From Candidatus Obscuribacterales bacterium (GTDB lineage: Bacteria > Cyanobacteriota > Vampirovibrionia > Obscuribacterales > Obscuribacteraceae): a DNA stretch of 64,000 nucleotides. Position 1 is the stretch's first letter. The number at the start of each line of letters is the position of its first letter. The notes below the pieces were generated by a model that ran no database searches, had not been told where the DNA came from, and saw only the letters and a program-made list of their open reading frames with translations. Made by a program: the position numbers and the translations under genes. Positions 36,344 through 44,641 of this stretch are shown piece by piece. The stretch lies in the NCBI GenBank assembly GCA_020050685.1, contig JAGVKG010000008.1, forward strand, positions 1-64,000, written 5' to 3'.

Positions 36344-36779
36344 GTGATTCCACTCTTGCGCGCCGAAAAAATTTTTTGTATCGCTATGCTCAAATATTGA
36401 TTGTAGGCAAATTTCAGCAAACTGCATTTTTTCGCTTCAAAACGGACATTGTCTAAAACAACGATGAAAAGTCAATCTCGAACATGTGTGCGAAAGCTCG
36501 AAAAGCAATACTGGTCATTCATCCAGCTTTCATGCGCTCTGTGGGCGATCGTGTTATTCAATGCAAGTTTCATTCAATCTGCAACCATGATTGGGAGCGG
36601 TTTTCAATAGGTTGCCCGCAATTCTGCACGAGAAAGTTGGCTTGCCCGGCTGTTTGCAGACTGTTACAAATCGGTATTTGATTAAGCATATTGGGTAAGT
36701 CAAATGCAGCTATAATTTGCTGCAATTGCAAATGCATCCACGGGTGCAAATATGCGGGCAAAACATGCAGGAAGAAAAA

Positions 36780-38045
36780 ATGCGCAATCAGATCATTCAA
36801 GCTAAGGTCGCTCGATCCAAGGGTATCTCAGTTACTTGCTTGGCTTTATCGCTAATGTTGGGCGCAGTTTGTGTAGTCGCGACATTGTCAACATCATCAC
36901 TGCCGAGCCTGGCGCAAGCAGTTTCAAAACAAGCAATTACCAAGCCGGATGTTTCCAAAAGTGCTTCCAAAAATGTTTCAGATCTGGCAATTAATACGGC
37001 GCCAAGCCTTTCCTGGCAGATGTTTCACCATGATCCTTCGCACATGGGTGCTGTGCTTTTAGATTCGCAATTCATGCCGCGCGGGCAAAGACGCTGGGTT
37101 TTCCCGTCTGCCGGACAAATAGATTCCTCGCCTGCGATATATAAAGGAATAGTCTATGTGGGCAGCGATGACTACAACCTTTACGCAATCGATGAGCGCA
37201 TCGGCCGCATGATTTGGCAATGTAAATTGGGCGACAAGGTTAAGTCTTCACCTTTGGTGACGGACGACACTATTTATGTTGGTTGCGAGGACGGAAAGTT
37301 TTACGCCATAAACAGCAAGAACGGCGCCATCGTTTGGAATTTGGTGACAAACGATCGCATATCCGGTTCCCCGGTAATCCAAGGCGACACGCTTTATGTC
37401 GGCGGCTGGGACGGCATTGTTTATGCGCTCGATACAAAAACCGGACAGACGAAATGGAAATTTCAGGGCGAGGGCCGCATTACTTCGTCGCCGGCAATTT
37501 CCAATAACGTGCTCTATGTTTCATCTCACGGTGGATATCTGTATGCTTTATCGCCAGCTGATGGAAAGTTGATTTGGCAATTTAAATCCGGCGGAAAGAT
37601 TTTTGCGTCACCCATGGTGATGAACAACACTGTTTATTTTGGCAGCTGGGATCATAAGTTCTATGCGCTTGATGCTGATAATGGGCACACAAAATGGAAA
37701 ATCACTTGCCAGGAAAGTTTCAGCATTTCGCCAGCCGGAGCCAAAGGACGCATTTTTGCTGGCAATGACGATTTGAAAATGTATTGTCTCGATTCGGCAA
37801 GCGGCAAGATTTTGTGGAAACAACAAATCAATTCGCCTGTGCCATTACTTTCATCATCGCCCGCTGTTGCAGGCAACATGCTCTTTATGGGTAGCTCGGA
37901 TGGCAACGTATATGCGATCGATATTCGCAACGGCGGCATCAAATGGAAATACAAAACCCAACGCGCCATTATTAGTTCTCCAGCAATTTCGCAATCCGGC
38001 ATTTGCATCGGCAGCCAAGACGGCAATCTGTATTTGCTCGACTGA
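36780..38045 (+). CDS. Exported PQQ-type beta-propeller repeat protein
   Basis: The start at ATG 36780 follows AGGAAGAAAA. A signal peptide or anchor lies at about residues 15-50 (ISVTCLALSLMLGAVCVVAT, LAQA). The rest consists of about eight repeats of about 38 residues with the pattern SSPA/V...VYVGS.DG..YA.D...G...W, e.g. IYVGCEDGKFYAINSKNG and LYVGGWDGIVYALDTKTG. This is the BamB/quinoprotein-dehydrogenase propeller type. The quinone-binding and catalytic residues of true PQQ dehydrogenases were not seen, so a scaffold role in the envelope is more likely than catalysis. Confidence 0.88.
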   Translation: MRNQIIQAKVARSKGISVTCLALSLMLGAVCVVATLSTSSLPSLAQAVSKQAITKPDVSKSASKNVSDLAINTAPSLSWQMFHHDPSHMGAVLLDSQFMPRGQRRWVFPSAGQIDSSPAIYKGIVYVGSDDYNLYAIDERIGRMIWQCKLGDKVKSSPLVTDDTIYVGCEDGKFYAINSKNGAIVWNLVTNDRISGSPVIQGDTLYVGGWDGIVYALDTKTGQTKWKFQGEGRITSSPAISNNVLYVSSHGGYLYALSPADGKLIWQFKSGGKIFASPMVMNNTVYFGSWDHKFYALDADNGHTKWKITCQESFSISPAGAKGRIFAGNDDLKMYCLDSASGKILWKQQINSPVPLLSSSPAVAGNMLFMGSSDGNVYAIDIRNGGIKWKYKTQRAIISSPAISQSGICIGSQDGNLYLLD

Positions 38046-38192
38046 GCATGTTCGCTCTACGATGGGTGCTAGTAAATAGCAAGACTCAAAAATCCGCTAG
38101 TTAAGACGGATTTTGATTGTGGGCAGGAGATGCCAAAATCCACGTTAGCTTGCTGAGCACAAGATCAATACAGTTGTGTTAGTCCTGTGTTC

Positions 38193-38242
38193 GATGCGAA
38201 CAGGCAAGAAGTGCGAACATTTTGGAATACGCCTCTGGCCCA
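38193..38242. repeat. 50-nt element shared with 40871-40920
   Basis: GATGCGAACAGGCAAG then AAGTGCGAACATTTT, about 80 percent identical over 50 bases to a second copy at 40871. Both copies sit just beyond the 3' end of a minus-strand orphan gene in a convergent spacer. In the second copy the ends form a long hairpin. Confidence 0.55.
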
Positions 38243-38289
38243 CCAGCTTCAATCGGATGCCTAGAAGAAAAACCGCTGTAGTAAAGGAA

Positions 38290-38313
38290 GAAGGCACCGT
38301 TGCTGGTGCCTTC
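38290..38313 (-). terminator. Terminator-like hairpin
   Basis: GAAGGCACC/GGTGCCTTC with a 6-base loop; on the minus strand it is followed by TTCCTTTAC. It begins a few bases after the stop of the secreted orphan. Confidence 0.65.
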
Positions 38314-38319
38314 CCTGCA

Positions 38320-38844
38320 TTAATAGGATCGATTGTCTTCAATTTCGACAACGATGCTCTGCCATCCATATTTCTTTTCAAACAAGTAGGACGGTGGAAA
38401 ATCGTTGAAATTTGAATGCTTACGTCCTGCCAGCCGGAACCCCTGTGCTTTGAGCAAGGCCTTCACTGGCTGAAATTGTCGAGGGCAAGTAGGATTGAGA
38501 TTTATTCCTTGTCCGCTGTAGGTGAGAGGTAAGATATAAGCCTGGTCGATTACATGACCGCGCCAAAGCGAGATATAGGCGCAGCCAGTGCGTCCTTTCA
38601 TTTCCACAACTGGCAGGACGGGCTGCCGTGGTCCGTAAACGCGTACGACTCTTGTTACCGACATGCCGAGCGCAGATTGCAATGCCTGGACGGATGGATG
38701 GAACAAAGTCGGTATGACTGTCACCGGCTTCGACTTATTCTGTCCGCCCACAGGTGAAGAATATGATCGCAAAGTACCAAAGGCAAATAAGCTGATAGCT
38801 AATAATGCCACCATGGCAAATCTAAGTGATGGTTTCATTTTCAT
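38320..38844 (-). CDS. Secreted orphan, 174 aa
   Basis: The start at ATG 38844 follows GAGAGGACA; a second ATG follows two codons later. A signal peptide is present (LRFAMVALLAISLFAFGTL). The mature part contains VTVIPTLFHPSVQALQSALG, RTGCAYISLWRGHVIDQAYI and a C-terminal basic/aromatic stretch. Two Cys residues may form a disulfide. No family was recognised. Confidence 0.72.
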   Translation of the reverse strand: MKMKPSLRFAMVALLAISLFAFGTLRSYSSPVGGQNKSKPVTVIPTLFHPSVQALQSALGMSVTRVVRVYGPRQPVLPVVEMKGRTGCAYISLWRGHVIDQAYILPLTYSGQGINLNPTCPRQFQPVKALLKAQGFRLAGRKHSNFNDFPPSYLFEKKYGWQSIVVEIEDNRSY

Positions 38845-39081
38845 TGTCCTCTCATGAAGTGTCCATTGTGATGTACTAGACCTCAATCGCTCTAGCGGGC
38901 ATATGCACATCTGGCATGCATATCTTCACCGGTTATGCGTTTTCCCATTCAAGGAAGATCGGGGCCCGGTATCTTTGTATAGACACCAGGCTCCTATATC
39001 ACGGGCAGAGCTTTCTCGGTCCAAGCGCGAAGGGAGCCGAGCAAGCTCGACCCATCCAAGTACATCAATCGCGCAATGAGC

Positions 39082-39711
39082 TTAGGCTTCGATTACCTCG
39101 ATTTTCTTCTTGCCGCGCGAGTTGCTCTCGCTCTTAAGAATCTGTACGAGGTATCCGTTGTTGAACGCAGCCTGAACATCAGCAAGGCGTAAAACATGCC
39201 GGCGTAAGCTCACATAAACAAGTTTCATCTTGTGCGCGTCCACACATTTAACAACCATCTTCAGTGAGTCGCCAACCTTTGGCACCTCTACCGAATTGTC
39301 GTCATTGAGGGCGTAATCCGATTTGGGTAATATTGCACGAATATCACTCACTACTTGGTGGATTACCCATTCAGGCGAGGACAGTTTGATTTCTGCGCCA
39401 TATTTGTTAACGCCTGTCACTTCACCATTGACGACATCCCCAAAGTCCACGTGAGTAGCCGGGATAAAGGCATAACCTTGCACTGGTCGATTATGTTCGT
39501 AAAGAAACAAGCCTCGATCTCCCTTAATCAGTTTGTTGCCTGGGCAGAATGCTTTGGCAGAAATGTCACCATCAGGGAAACGCCTGTTGTCGAAAAGTTT
39601 GGCTCGCACCCAGCCGTCGCCAACAGCGACGACCTCACCCCAGAAAAACTCATAGCAACTGATGATTCGTTCCGGCGAAGCATTTTGTTGTTCGGATAGT
39701 TGTTTAGACAT
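39082..39711 (-). CDS. S1-like OB-fold domain protein
   Basis: The start at ATG 39711 is fixed by CTAAGGAGGGTACTCAA; the open frame upstream is not used. The 209-residue product contains an OB-fold/S1-type motif GDVVNGEVTGVNKYGAEIKL (about residues 90-110), preceded by another beta segment FFWGEVVAVGDGWVRAKLF and followed by VGDSLKMVVKCVDAHKMKLV, which looks like a second, degenerate repeat. S1 domains bind RNA in ribosomal protein S1, PNPase and others. RNA binding is therefore plausible. The C-terminus is basic (SNSRGKKKIEVIEA). Confidence 0.7.
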   Translation of the reverse strand: MSKQLSEQQNASPERIISCYEFFWGEVVAVGDGWVRAKLFDNRRFPDGDISAKAFCPGNKLIKGDRGLFLYEHNRPVQGYAFIPATHVDFGDVVNGEVTGVNKYGAEIKLSSPEWVIHQVVSDIRAILPKSDYALNDDNSVEVPKVGDSLKMVVKCVDAHKMKLVYVSLRRHVLRLADVQAAFNNGYLVQILKSESNSRGKKKIEVIEA

Positions 39712-40005
39712 TTGAGTACCCTCCTTAGGAGGTAGGTCAGGGATAACATTGCCTGCGCTCACCGGCGTTCCGCAAAACACAGAGCAACATTTGCCCGCAG
39801 CCCAACAATAAGCTGTGAGAGATTTGTTTTTCGTGTGCCGTGCTTATCTTTTGCTAGATTAGGAATCGCTTTGGTGAATACGCAAGTAACCTGACCGTAA
39901 ATGTTGGAGGGTGCGTAAATCCATAATATTGGAGTGAATGTGGCACCCAATTAATTGAAGTCAAGTGGCGGGGCTGCGCTAGGAGGGGTGGCAAAAATTG
40001 GATTA
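39712..40005. other. Divergent spacer without a supported gene
   Basis: Between the S1-like gene and the VapBC promoter. Only the Shine-Dalgarno of the minus-strand gene and AT-rich DNA are visible. Confidence 0.4.
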
Positions 40006-40064
40006 TTGACAAGCGAGAGTTGAAGGCAGTATAATGCCTTCAATAGAGCATCATAAATGAAGGC
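40006..40064 (+). promoter_or_regulatory. Promoter and operator of the first VapBC operon
   Basis: A consensus TTGACA (40006-40011), an 18-base spacer and a perfect TATAAT (40030-40035). A perfect 9-bp inverted repeat, TTGAAGGCA (40020-40028) and TGCCTTCAA (40035-40043), embraces the -10. A third half-site GAAGGCA lies just before the start codon (40058-40064). This is the layout expected for autorepression by a ribbon-helix-helix antitoxin or its toxin complex. Confidence 0.85.
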
Positions 40065-40070
40065 AAATCT

Positions 40071-40319
40071 ATGAAACAAATTACAATCAGAAATGTTCCA
40101 GATGAACTTGCCAACGCTCTTGAGAAAGAAAAGAAACGGCAGGGAAAGTCGCTCAATCAGACGGCGATTAATCTTCTACGGCAGTCGCTCGGCGTCGGTG
40201 CTGGGCGATACAACAACGGATTGGCGAAGCTAGCCGGTACTTGGACTCGCAAAGATCTGACGACATTTGAAAAAGACACAGAGATTTTTGAGCACATCGA
40301 TGACGAGTTGTGGAAATGA
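40071..40319 (+). CDS. vapB: Ribbon-helix-helix antitoxin (VapB/FitA-like)
   Basis: An 82-residue protein. The N-terminal RHH segment KQITIRNVPDELANALEKEK forms the DNA-binding strand and first helix, followed by GKSLNQTAINLLRQSLG. The C-terminal half (LAGTWTRKDLTTFEKD...IDDELWK) is the usual acidic toxin-neutralising tail. Its stop overlaps the toxin start (ATGA), so synthesis is coupled. It should bind the inverted repeat in its own promoter. Confidence 0.9.
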   Translation: MKQITIRNVPDELANALEKEKKRQGKSLNQTAINLLRQSLGVGAGRYNNGLAKLAGTWTRKDLTTFEKDTEIFEHIDDELWK

Positions 40320-40708
40320 AACGACTGTGCCTTGATACCTCTGCTTACACGCATTTCATGGCCGGAGAATCACAAGCCGTGCAAATCATTTCGGAGGCGA
40401 AGTTTGTCGGTGTTCCGGTCATTGCTCTGGGTGAGTTGCGAGCGGGCTTCCGGCTTGGACATAAGTACGAGCAAAATGAAACCGCGCTTTGCGAGTTTCT
40501 CGATAGTCCGGTTGTTCATTGTCTTGATGTTGATGCCGACGCTTCTGTTTGTTATGCAGATATTTTTGCTACTTTGCGCCGCAAGGGAACTCCCATCCCA
40601 ACCAATGATATGTGGATTGCCGCAATCGCCATGCGAGAAGGTGCTACCGTCCTTACGTTCGATGCGCACTTCGAGCGAATTCAGCACATAGCCAAACTTT
40701 GCCTGTGA
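40316..40708 (+). CDS. vapC: PIN-domain toxin VapC
   Basis: A 130-residue PIN ribonuclease. The conserved acidic residues are present: Asp in CLDTSAY, Glu in ALGELRAG, Asp in TNDMWIAA and Asp in TFDAHF. VapC toxins cleave tRNAs or the sarcin-ricin loop of 23S rRNA and are neutralised by the antitoxin encoded just upstream. The start at ATG 40316 overlaps the antitoxin stop by four bases. Confidence 0.92.
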   Translation: MKRLCLDTSAYTHFMAGESQAVQIISEAKFVGVPVIALGELRAGFRLGHKYEQNETALCEFLDSPVVHCLDVDADASVCYADIFATLRRKGTPIPTNDMWIAAIAMREGATVLTFDAHFERIQHIAKLCL

Positions 40709-40870
40709 CCGCTCAATATCCATGCTTGCTGCAGAATTGATTAGTGAAAGACGACGCGAAGCTGCCCGCGAGACGGGCAAGAAACGATGTGAGGTGTCAT
40801 TGTCTTGCTACTGTCGGTAGTAGGGGCGGAGTTGCGAAAAGAAAAACTGGTCAAAATGTAAAATACAAAT

Positions 40871-40931
40871 GATGCGAATAGGCAAGGGGTGCGAACATTT
40901 TCGACTACACCCCTTGCCCATTTGCATCATT
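40871..40931 (-). terminator. Long hairpin; second copy of the 50-nt element
   Basis: Inner stem GGCAAGGGGT/ACCCCTTGCC and outer AATGATGC/GCATCATT around it, 9 bases past the stop of the minus-strand gene. The first 50 bases match 38193-38242. It probably forms the 3' end of the orphan-cluster transcript, facing the vapC transcript. Confidence 0.7.
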
Positions 40932-40939
40932 CTGCGATG

Positions 40940-41533
40940 CTACAAAAATACTTTCCAGTTTTTTGCAGTATCTGTGTACCGAGCCATGTGAGAGCTCAGA
41001 TTTTCCGATGTTACTCCGAGAATTCGGCCGTTGACGGCTGTTGTAACTCTTCCGTTCTCGTAGTTGTGGGTGAGATACGCTAACACCATGCGGTCACCCG
41101 CAGGCAGAGCCGGAGATTGCAGGGCCGGTTCGATCTCGGCTGAAAGTTCCAACACCTTGTTAGCATTGGTGTCGTAGCGACGCAGTTGGAACAACCTCAT
41201 GGCCGGAATCACTTTCATTCCATCGTGGAGCTCCCCGAGTCGATAGGCAGCAACCGGCGACACGATTGCCAAGCCAAGGAGTACAAATGCTCCAGTCCTT
41301 GTGACAAGCTTTTCAAAGAAACTGGGTTCCCCTAGCCTTTGCTTGAATAGATCGATCCCAAAGGCAACCAATAGTGAAACAGCTGCAGCAAATGCCACTA
41401 GCACCAGCAGCTTGCTAGGGCCCTCGGTAAAACAGTCGTAACTCGCTAGAGCAGCAAGTCCTCCACCGAAGATGCCACCAAAAACCATTTGGTCATAACC
41501 AAATCGCTCAATAATATTTTCGTTGCTACACAT
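40940..41533 (-). CDS. Membrane orphan, 197 aa
   Basis: The start at ATG 41533 follows GAGAGGTAAAACA. Three hydrophobic segments are visible: MVFGGIFGGGLAALASY, LLVLVAFAAAVSLLVAF and AFVLLGLAIVSPVAAY. A soluble C-terminal region of about 90 residues follows (YDTNANKVLELSAEIEPALQ). It is the last gene in a five-gene minus-strand cluster (44327 to 40940). No family was recognised. Confidence 0.72.
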   Translation of the reverse strand: MCSNENIIERFGYDQMVFGGIFGGGLAALASYDCFTEGPSKLLVLVAFAAAVSLLVAFGIDLFKQRLGEPSFFEKLVTRTGAFVLLGLAIVSPVAAYRLGELHDGMKVIPAMRLFQLRRYDTNANKVLELSAEIEPALQSPALPAGDRMVLAYLTHNYENGRVTTAVNGRILGVTSENLSSHMARYTDTAKNWKVFL

Positions 41534-41590
41534 TGTTTTACCTCTCTCGTTATTGCACAAGGCAATTAACAACAGCGAACCCAACACGAA

Positions 41591-41668
41591 CAGATCCGTA
41601 GGATCTGGACATACAGAGGAGAGCTCACCGCTCGACGCACAAGGTGCCGGCGGATCTGCTCTCCTCTG
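41591..41668 (-). terminator. Two intercistronic hairpins
   Basis: CAGAGGAGAGC pairs perfectly with GCTCTCCTCTG (41614-41624 with 41658-41668), next to CAGATCC/GGATCTG (41591-41607). Both lie between two genes of the same cluster and lack T runs. Confidence 0.55.
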
Positions 41669-41681
41669 GAATTCAGATGTT

Positions 41682-42338
41682 CTATCCGATATTGAGTTTC
41701 AGAATTTTGTTGTCGAGTTCTAACATATCGGTTATTCGATACTTCGTGATGATTGCTTCGTATTTATGGTTGTCATCTTCATCGTCTGTGATCTGTGCGA
41801 ATTTTACGGCCACTCGGTTTTCGCTTACCATATCGGCGAGGAGTTTATTGCAATTCGCTCTTGCCCATTCTACTTGTGATTCGTAGCCGGCTTTTCCGCG
41901 GTAGGTCGGCAAACCAGCCTCGAAGGCCCAGGTCAAGAACTCGTCTGTCTGATCATCACCCATTGTTGCAAAATGCAGAAGTGCTGACGACATGAGAGAA
42001 CTACCGGCGGTTTTTAGTTCAACATGTGCTGCGTCGAGGAAGTCTTCCTCTTCACGATCTTCGCTGACATAGCGGTTGAAGAGTTCCATCTGCACCGTAT
42101 AGCTGCTAGCCTCATCGCGGGAGTCGATTAGGCTATATCCATCTTGCGGAATGCGTAAGACGAGATTTTTATCCGCGAGCGCCTTGTTGATTCGTGGCAA
42201 AAACGAGCGTAGACTAATCCCGCATTGCACTATTGCCGAAATTGCAATTGAAAGACGTTCTTCGTCCCCGCTCAGTCTGCGATCCTCTGCCGCCTTTAGT
42301 ATTCTCTTTTTAGATTCGTTGATTAAATCGTATGCCAT
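41682..42338 (-). CDS. Orphan 218-aa acidic protein
   Basis: The start at ATG 42338 follows GAGAGGAAACACACA. It is acidic and mainly helical (SKKRILKAAEDRRLSGDEE, SEDREEEDFLDAAHVELK). The C-terminal region RVAVKFAQITDDEDDNHKYE is charged and may be flexible. There is no signal or membrane segment. It is the fourth gene of the 44327-40940 cluster. Function is not recognised. Confidence 0.7.
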   Translation of the reverse strand: MAYDLINESKKRILKAAEDRRLSGDEERLSIAISAIVQCGISLRSFLPRINKALADKNLVLRIPQDGYSLIDSRDEASSYTVQMELFNRYVSEDREEEDFLDAAHVELKTAGSSLMSSALLHFATMGDDQTDEFLTWAFEAGLPTYRGKAGYESQVEWARANCNKLLADMVSENRVAVKFAQITDDEDDNHKYEAIITKYRITDMLELDNKILKLNIG

Positions 42339-42397
42339 TGTGTGTTTCCTCTCGGTTGTATGGTCTGTAGTACGTTGAAAATTCATCAAGTGTTAGC

Positions 42398-42417
42398 CAA
42401 CACGGTTATCCGTGTCG
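42398..42417 (-). other. Small intercistronic hairpin
   Basis: ACACGG/CCGTGT extended by two GC pairs around a four-base loop, between the 157-residue and 218-residue genes. Confidence 0.4.
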
Positions 42418-42420
42418 GTC

Positions 42421-42894
42421 TTAATGAGTAAATGAGATAACTGGGATCCACCGATCTTTTTCGAAGTCTTCGCGGTCTTGATTCTCCCATTGCCAGTTAC
42501 GCGCGCATTTAGTTTTGCTGGCGTCGACGTCATAGCCGTCCTTTGTCCGTATTACCAACATTCCAGATGTCCCGCCGTAGTGACGACGATGTACCACGGT
42601 GTACTTATCTAGCCAGGGTTTTCCTTTTGCATCTATGGATAGGCACCATGGCACTGTGTAACCGGCTTCACCAACTTGCATACCCGCGATTAATTTCTCT
42701 TCGGTCACCAATCGATCTGCACGAGTTCCCACAAGTGCCGGATACCTAAAGAGTGGGCAGCTGCAAAAAATAGAACTGAGGATCGCGATGAACGCGATCT
42801 GTGAGAATACGAACCATTTCTGATTGATTTCAATGTAACCTATGCGGCGAAGTATCTCGTCTACTCGTTCCCAGAATGTGGTGTTCTTTTCCAT
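42421..42894 (-). CDS. Single-pass membrane orphan, 157 aa
   Basis: GAGGAG lies before ATG 42894. A cytoplasmic N-terminus of about 25 residues is followed by one membrane segment (WFVFSQIAFIAILSSIFCSC). The exposed domain, about 105 residues, contains WCLSIDAKGKPWLDKYTVVH and Trp-rich NWQWENQDREDFEKDRW. Cys residues after the membrane segment could be a lipid or disulfide site. It is the third gene of the cluster. Confidence 0.72.
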   Translation of the reverse strand: MEKNTTFWERVDEILRRIGYIEINQKWFVFSQIAFIAILSSIFCSCPLFRYPALVGTRADRLVTEEKLIAGMQVGEAGYTVPWCLSIDAKGKPWLDKYTVVHRRHYGGTSGMLVIRTKDGYDVDASKTKCARNWQWENQDREDFEKDRWIPVISFTH

Positions 42895-42938
42895 AATGTT
42901 TGGTCTCCTCTGTCATTAGTGTGTGTCGAGCCGCAAAT

Positions 42939-42975
42939 CAAAGCAGTCCAAAGCTCATGGCTTCGGACCGCTTTG
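42939..42975 (-). other. Intercistronic hairpin
   Basis: CAAAGCAGTCC pairs with GGACCGCTTTG (one mismatch) in the spacer between two same-strand genes. Confidence 0.45.
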
Positions 42976-42998
42976 AAGAGGGCCGGTGACGTACCTCG

Positions 42999-43682
42999 TT
43001 AATTGTCTTGCGTTTGTCTGTGTTTTGCAGTGTGGTTGTAATAGATGTAATATTCATCCGTATCAAACAACTGCTTACCATCGCTTGTCGGCGTTACTGT
43101 TTGTCGTCGCAACAGTACGTCGTGCGTTTGTTCGTTGTGTTGCTTACTCGACCGCATTATGTATGCTTTGAAGCCCTTGTGAAAAGTTTCAAGCACTGCT
43201 GGTCTGAGTTGTTTCGGTAGGTTAGCTACGAATTCATTGAACTCGTCTTCCGTTGCTTCCTCTTTCTTGGGCGGCTTCTTTGTTTGCTTGAAGCTTTGCT
43301 CTTGCTCCCGGCTGATCAAAATCCAGTAGTCGTGGATTATGATTCCACCGTAGGGTGGATAGTCGGTGTATGAACATTTTAATGTAACATCCGTGAACTG
43401 TTGTTTCCTTTCTTGCTTTTCCTTCTGCCGACTTTTGGCAGAATCGACCCAATATTCAACAGCTTGAAGTTCTTGAACTGCCGTTTGATATTCGGCAGGC
43501 AATGTTTGAATAACCTCACGCTGCTTCCTGTCTTTTTCTTGTCGGTCTTCCGGACGTGGCCACTGCTCGGTGTGCCATTTCCTTACAGACTCGGGGGTTG
43601 TGCAGTTGTAAACCAACTGCACAACCCCGACAACGAAACATAGACAGAAGACGATCATGACAAACCATGAAAATGCGCCCAT
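42999..43682 (-). CDS. Membrane-anchored orphan, 227 aa
   Basis: The start at ATG 43682 follows GAGGTAAACACT. The N-terminal membrane segment is FSWFVMIVFCLCFVVGVVQL. A highly charged helical stretch follows (about residues 40-85, Glu/Lys/Gln-rich), then a beta-like YPPYGGIIIHDYWILISREQ and a Tyr-rich C-terminus. A 15-bp perfect inverted repeat lies in codons about 19-30. It is the second gene of the cluster; no family was recognised. Confidence 0.72.
   Translation of the reverse strand: MGAFSWFVMIVFCLCFVVGVVQLVYNCTTPESVRKWHTEQWPRPEDRQEKDRKQREVIQTLPAEYQTAVQELQAVEYWVDSAKSRQKEKQERKQQFTDVTLKCSYTDYPPYGGIIIHDYWILISREQEQSFKQTKKPPKKEEATEDEFNEFVANLPKQLRPAVLETFHKGFKAYIMRSSKQHNEQTHDVLLRRQTVTPTSDGKQLFDTDEYYIYYNHTAKHRQTQDN
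43594..43628. repeat. 15-bp perfect inverted repeat inside a coding region
   Basis: GGGGTTGTGCAGTTG and its exact complement separated by TAAAC, near the 5' end of the membrane-anchored orphan gene. It would form a very stable mRNA hairpin about 55 bases after the start codon. Confidence 0.7.
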
Positions 43683-43748
43683 AGTGTTTACCTCGTGATG
43701 CTTGGTGTTTTCCAGATCACCAATCAGCAAAATTGAGATAGCGAGCGT

Positions 43749-44327
43749 TCACCAATCAATGCTGCTGGCGCGCTCAACTGGTTGTACGGAAACGCAGATG
43801 TCGAATCCGGAGATGTGGCGCTGTCCCTTGGTTTTACCGAGGGCAAAGAAGAACATCGGACAGAAATCTTCGCCGCCATCGGTGCCGTCGTAGAAGATGC
43901 ATCCGGCGGCAAGGAGATGTTTGAGTAGTGGATAGAGCTTGCAAGTTTTGAAAAACTCAGGCATGCCGCCTGGGCTCTGCATGCAGCCCATCGAAACAGG
44001 ATCCATGTAAAAATCCTTTTTGATTTCATCCAGGTGTTGTTTCAAAACCTTCGGATCGGTTGGCCTTGATTTGTAAGCAGTTAGAGCCTCCTGAAAACTG
44101 TCTTGCTGGCAAACAATTTTGACATCCACTCTATCCCAGCCATTGCACTTGTGCTTGTGCAGTCGAGCCAGCAGAATTGTTCTTTCCTTAACCGCAGTGT
44201 CGATTTCCTGGCTGGTTAGTTCATTACTTATGTTTACCAGGTTGAAATTGAATTGCTCGATTAGTGGCTTCACCAGCAAGTTCACGACATGCTGTTCTTT
44301 CTTGGTTAACCAATTATGTTGTGCCAT
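43749..44327 (-). CDS. Orphan 192-aa cytoplasmic protein
   Basis: ATG 44327 is preferred because AAAGGAG lies 8-9 bases upstream; an ATG two codons earlier is too close to the site. The protein is helical in the first half (EQHVVNLLVKPLIEQFNFNL) and contains several Cys (KCNGWD, VCQQD, GCMQSPGGM, AGCIFYD). It heads the 44327-40940 cluster. No known motif was seen. Confidence 0.7.
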   Translation of the reverse strand: MAQHNWLTKKEQHVVNLLVKPLIEQFNFNLVNISNELTSQEIDTAVKERTILLARLHKHKCNGWDRVDVKIVCQQDSFQEALTAYKSRPTDPKVLKQHLDEIKKDFYMDPVSMGCMQSPGGMPEFFKTCKLYPLLKHLLAAGCIFYDGTDGGEDFCPMFFFALGKTKGQRHISGFDICVSVQPVERASSIDW

Positions 44328-44641
44328 GATCATTTCTCCTTTGTCTATTCTCCCTTTGGGAGTTCTCTCGACAAACCAGGCCAAACCGAATAACTTCGTG
44401 GCGACAAAGCTGTCGTCGCAAAATCGTAAAAATGCAGAGCACTATTTGGTTTGGCTTGGCGTTTTGGGTTTCCTAAAGAAACTGTTCTGATGAATCAATG
44501 AATTCAACCTAGCAATTGCCAGGGTGCAATTGAAAGTTCTCTGAGCAATTGTTTATGCATGTGAATGCTGAATGTTGGTGCTTTTACGTAGGTGATCGCC
44601 CAGCGCATTGGTAGCGCAGGTGTGCTAGCCGTGCGATGTGC
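44328..44641. other. Spacer with imperfect long hairpin
   Basis: GCCAAACC-AATA (about 44381-44393) can pair with TATT-GGTTTGGC (about 44443-44456), enclosing GCGAC/GTCGTCGC. It lies upstream of the orphan cluster and downstream of the M23 gene. No coding region was seen. Confidence 0.4.

Noticed and set aside
44581-44640. Possible tRNA-like string (GCGCATTGGTAGCGCAG)
   Set aside because: It resembles a D-arm, but no T-arm TTCRA motif, anticodon stem or acceptor pairing follows.
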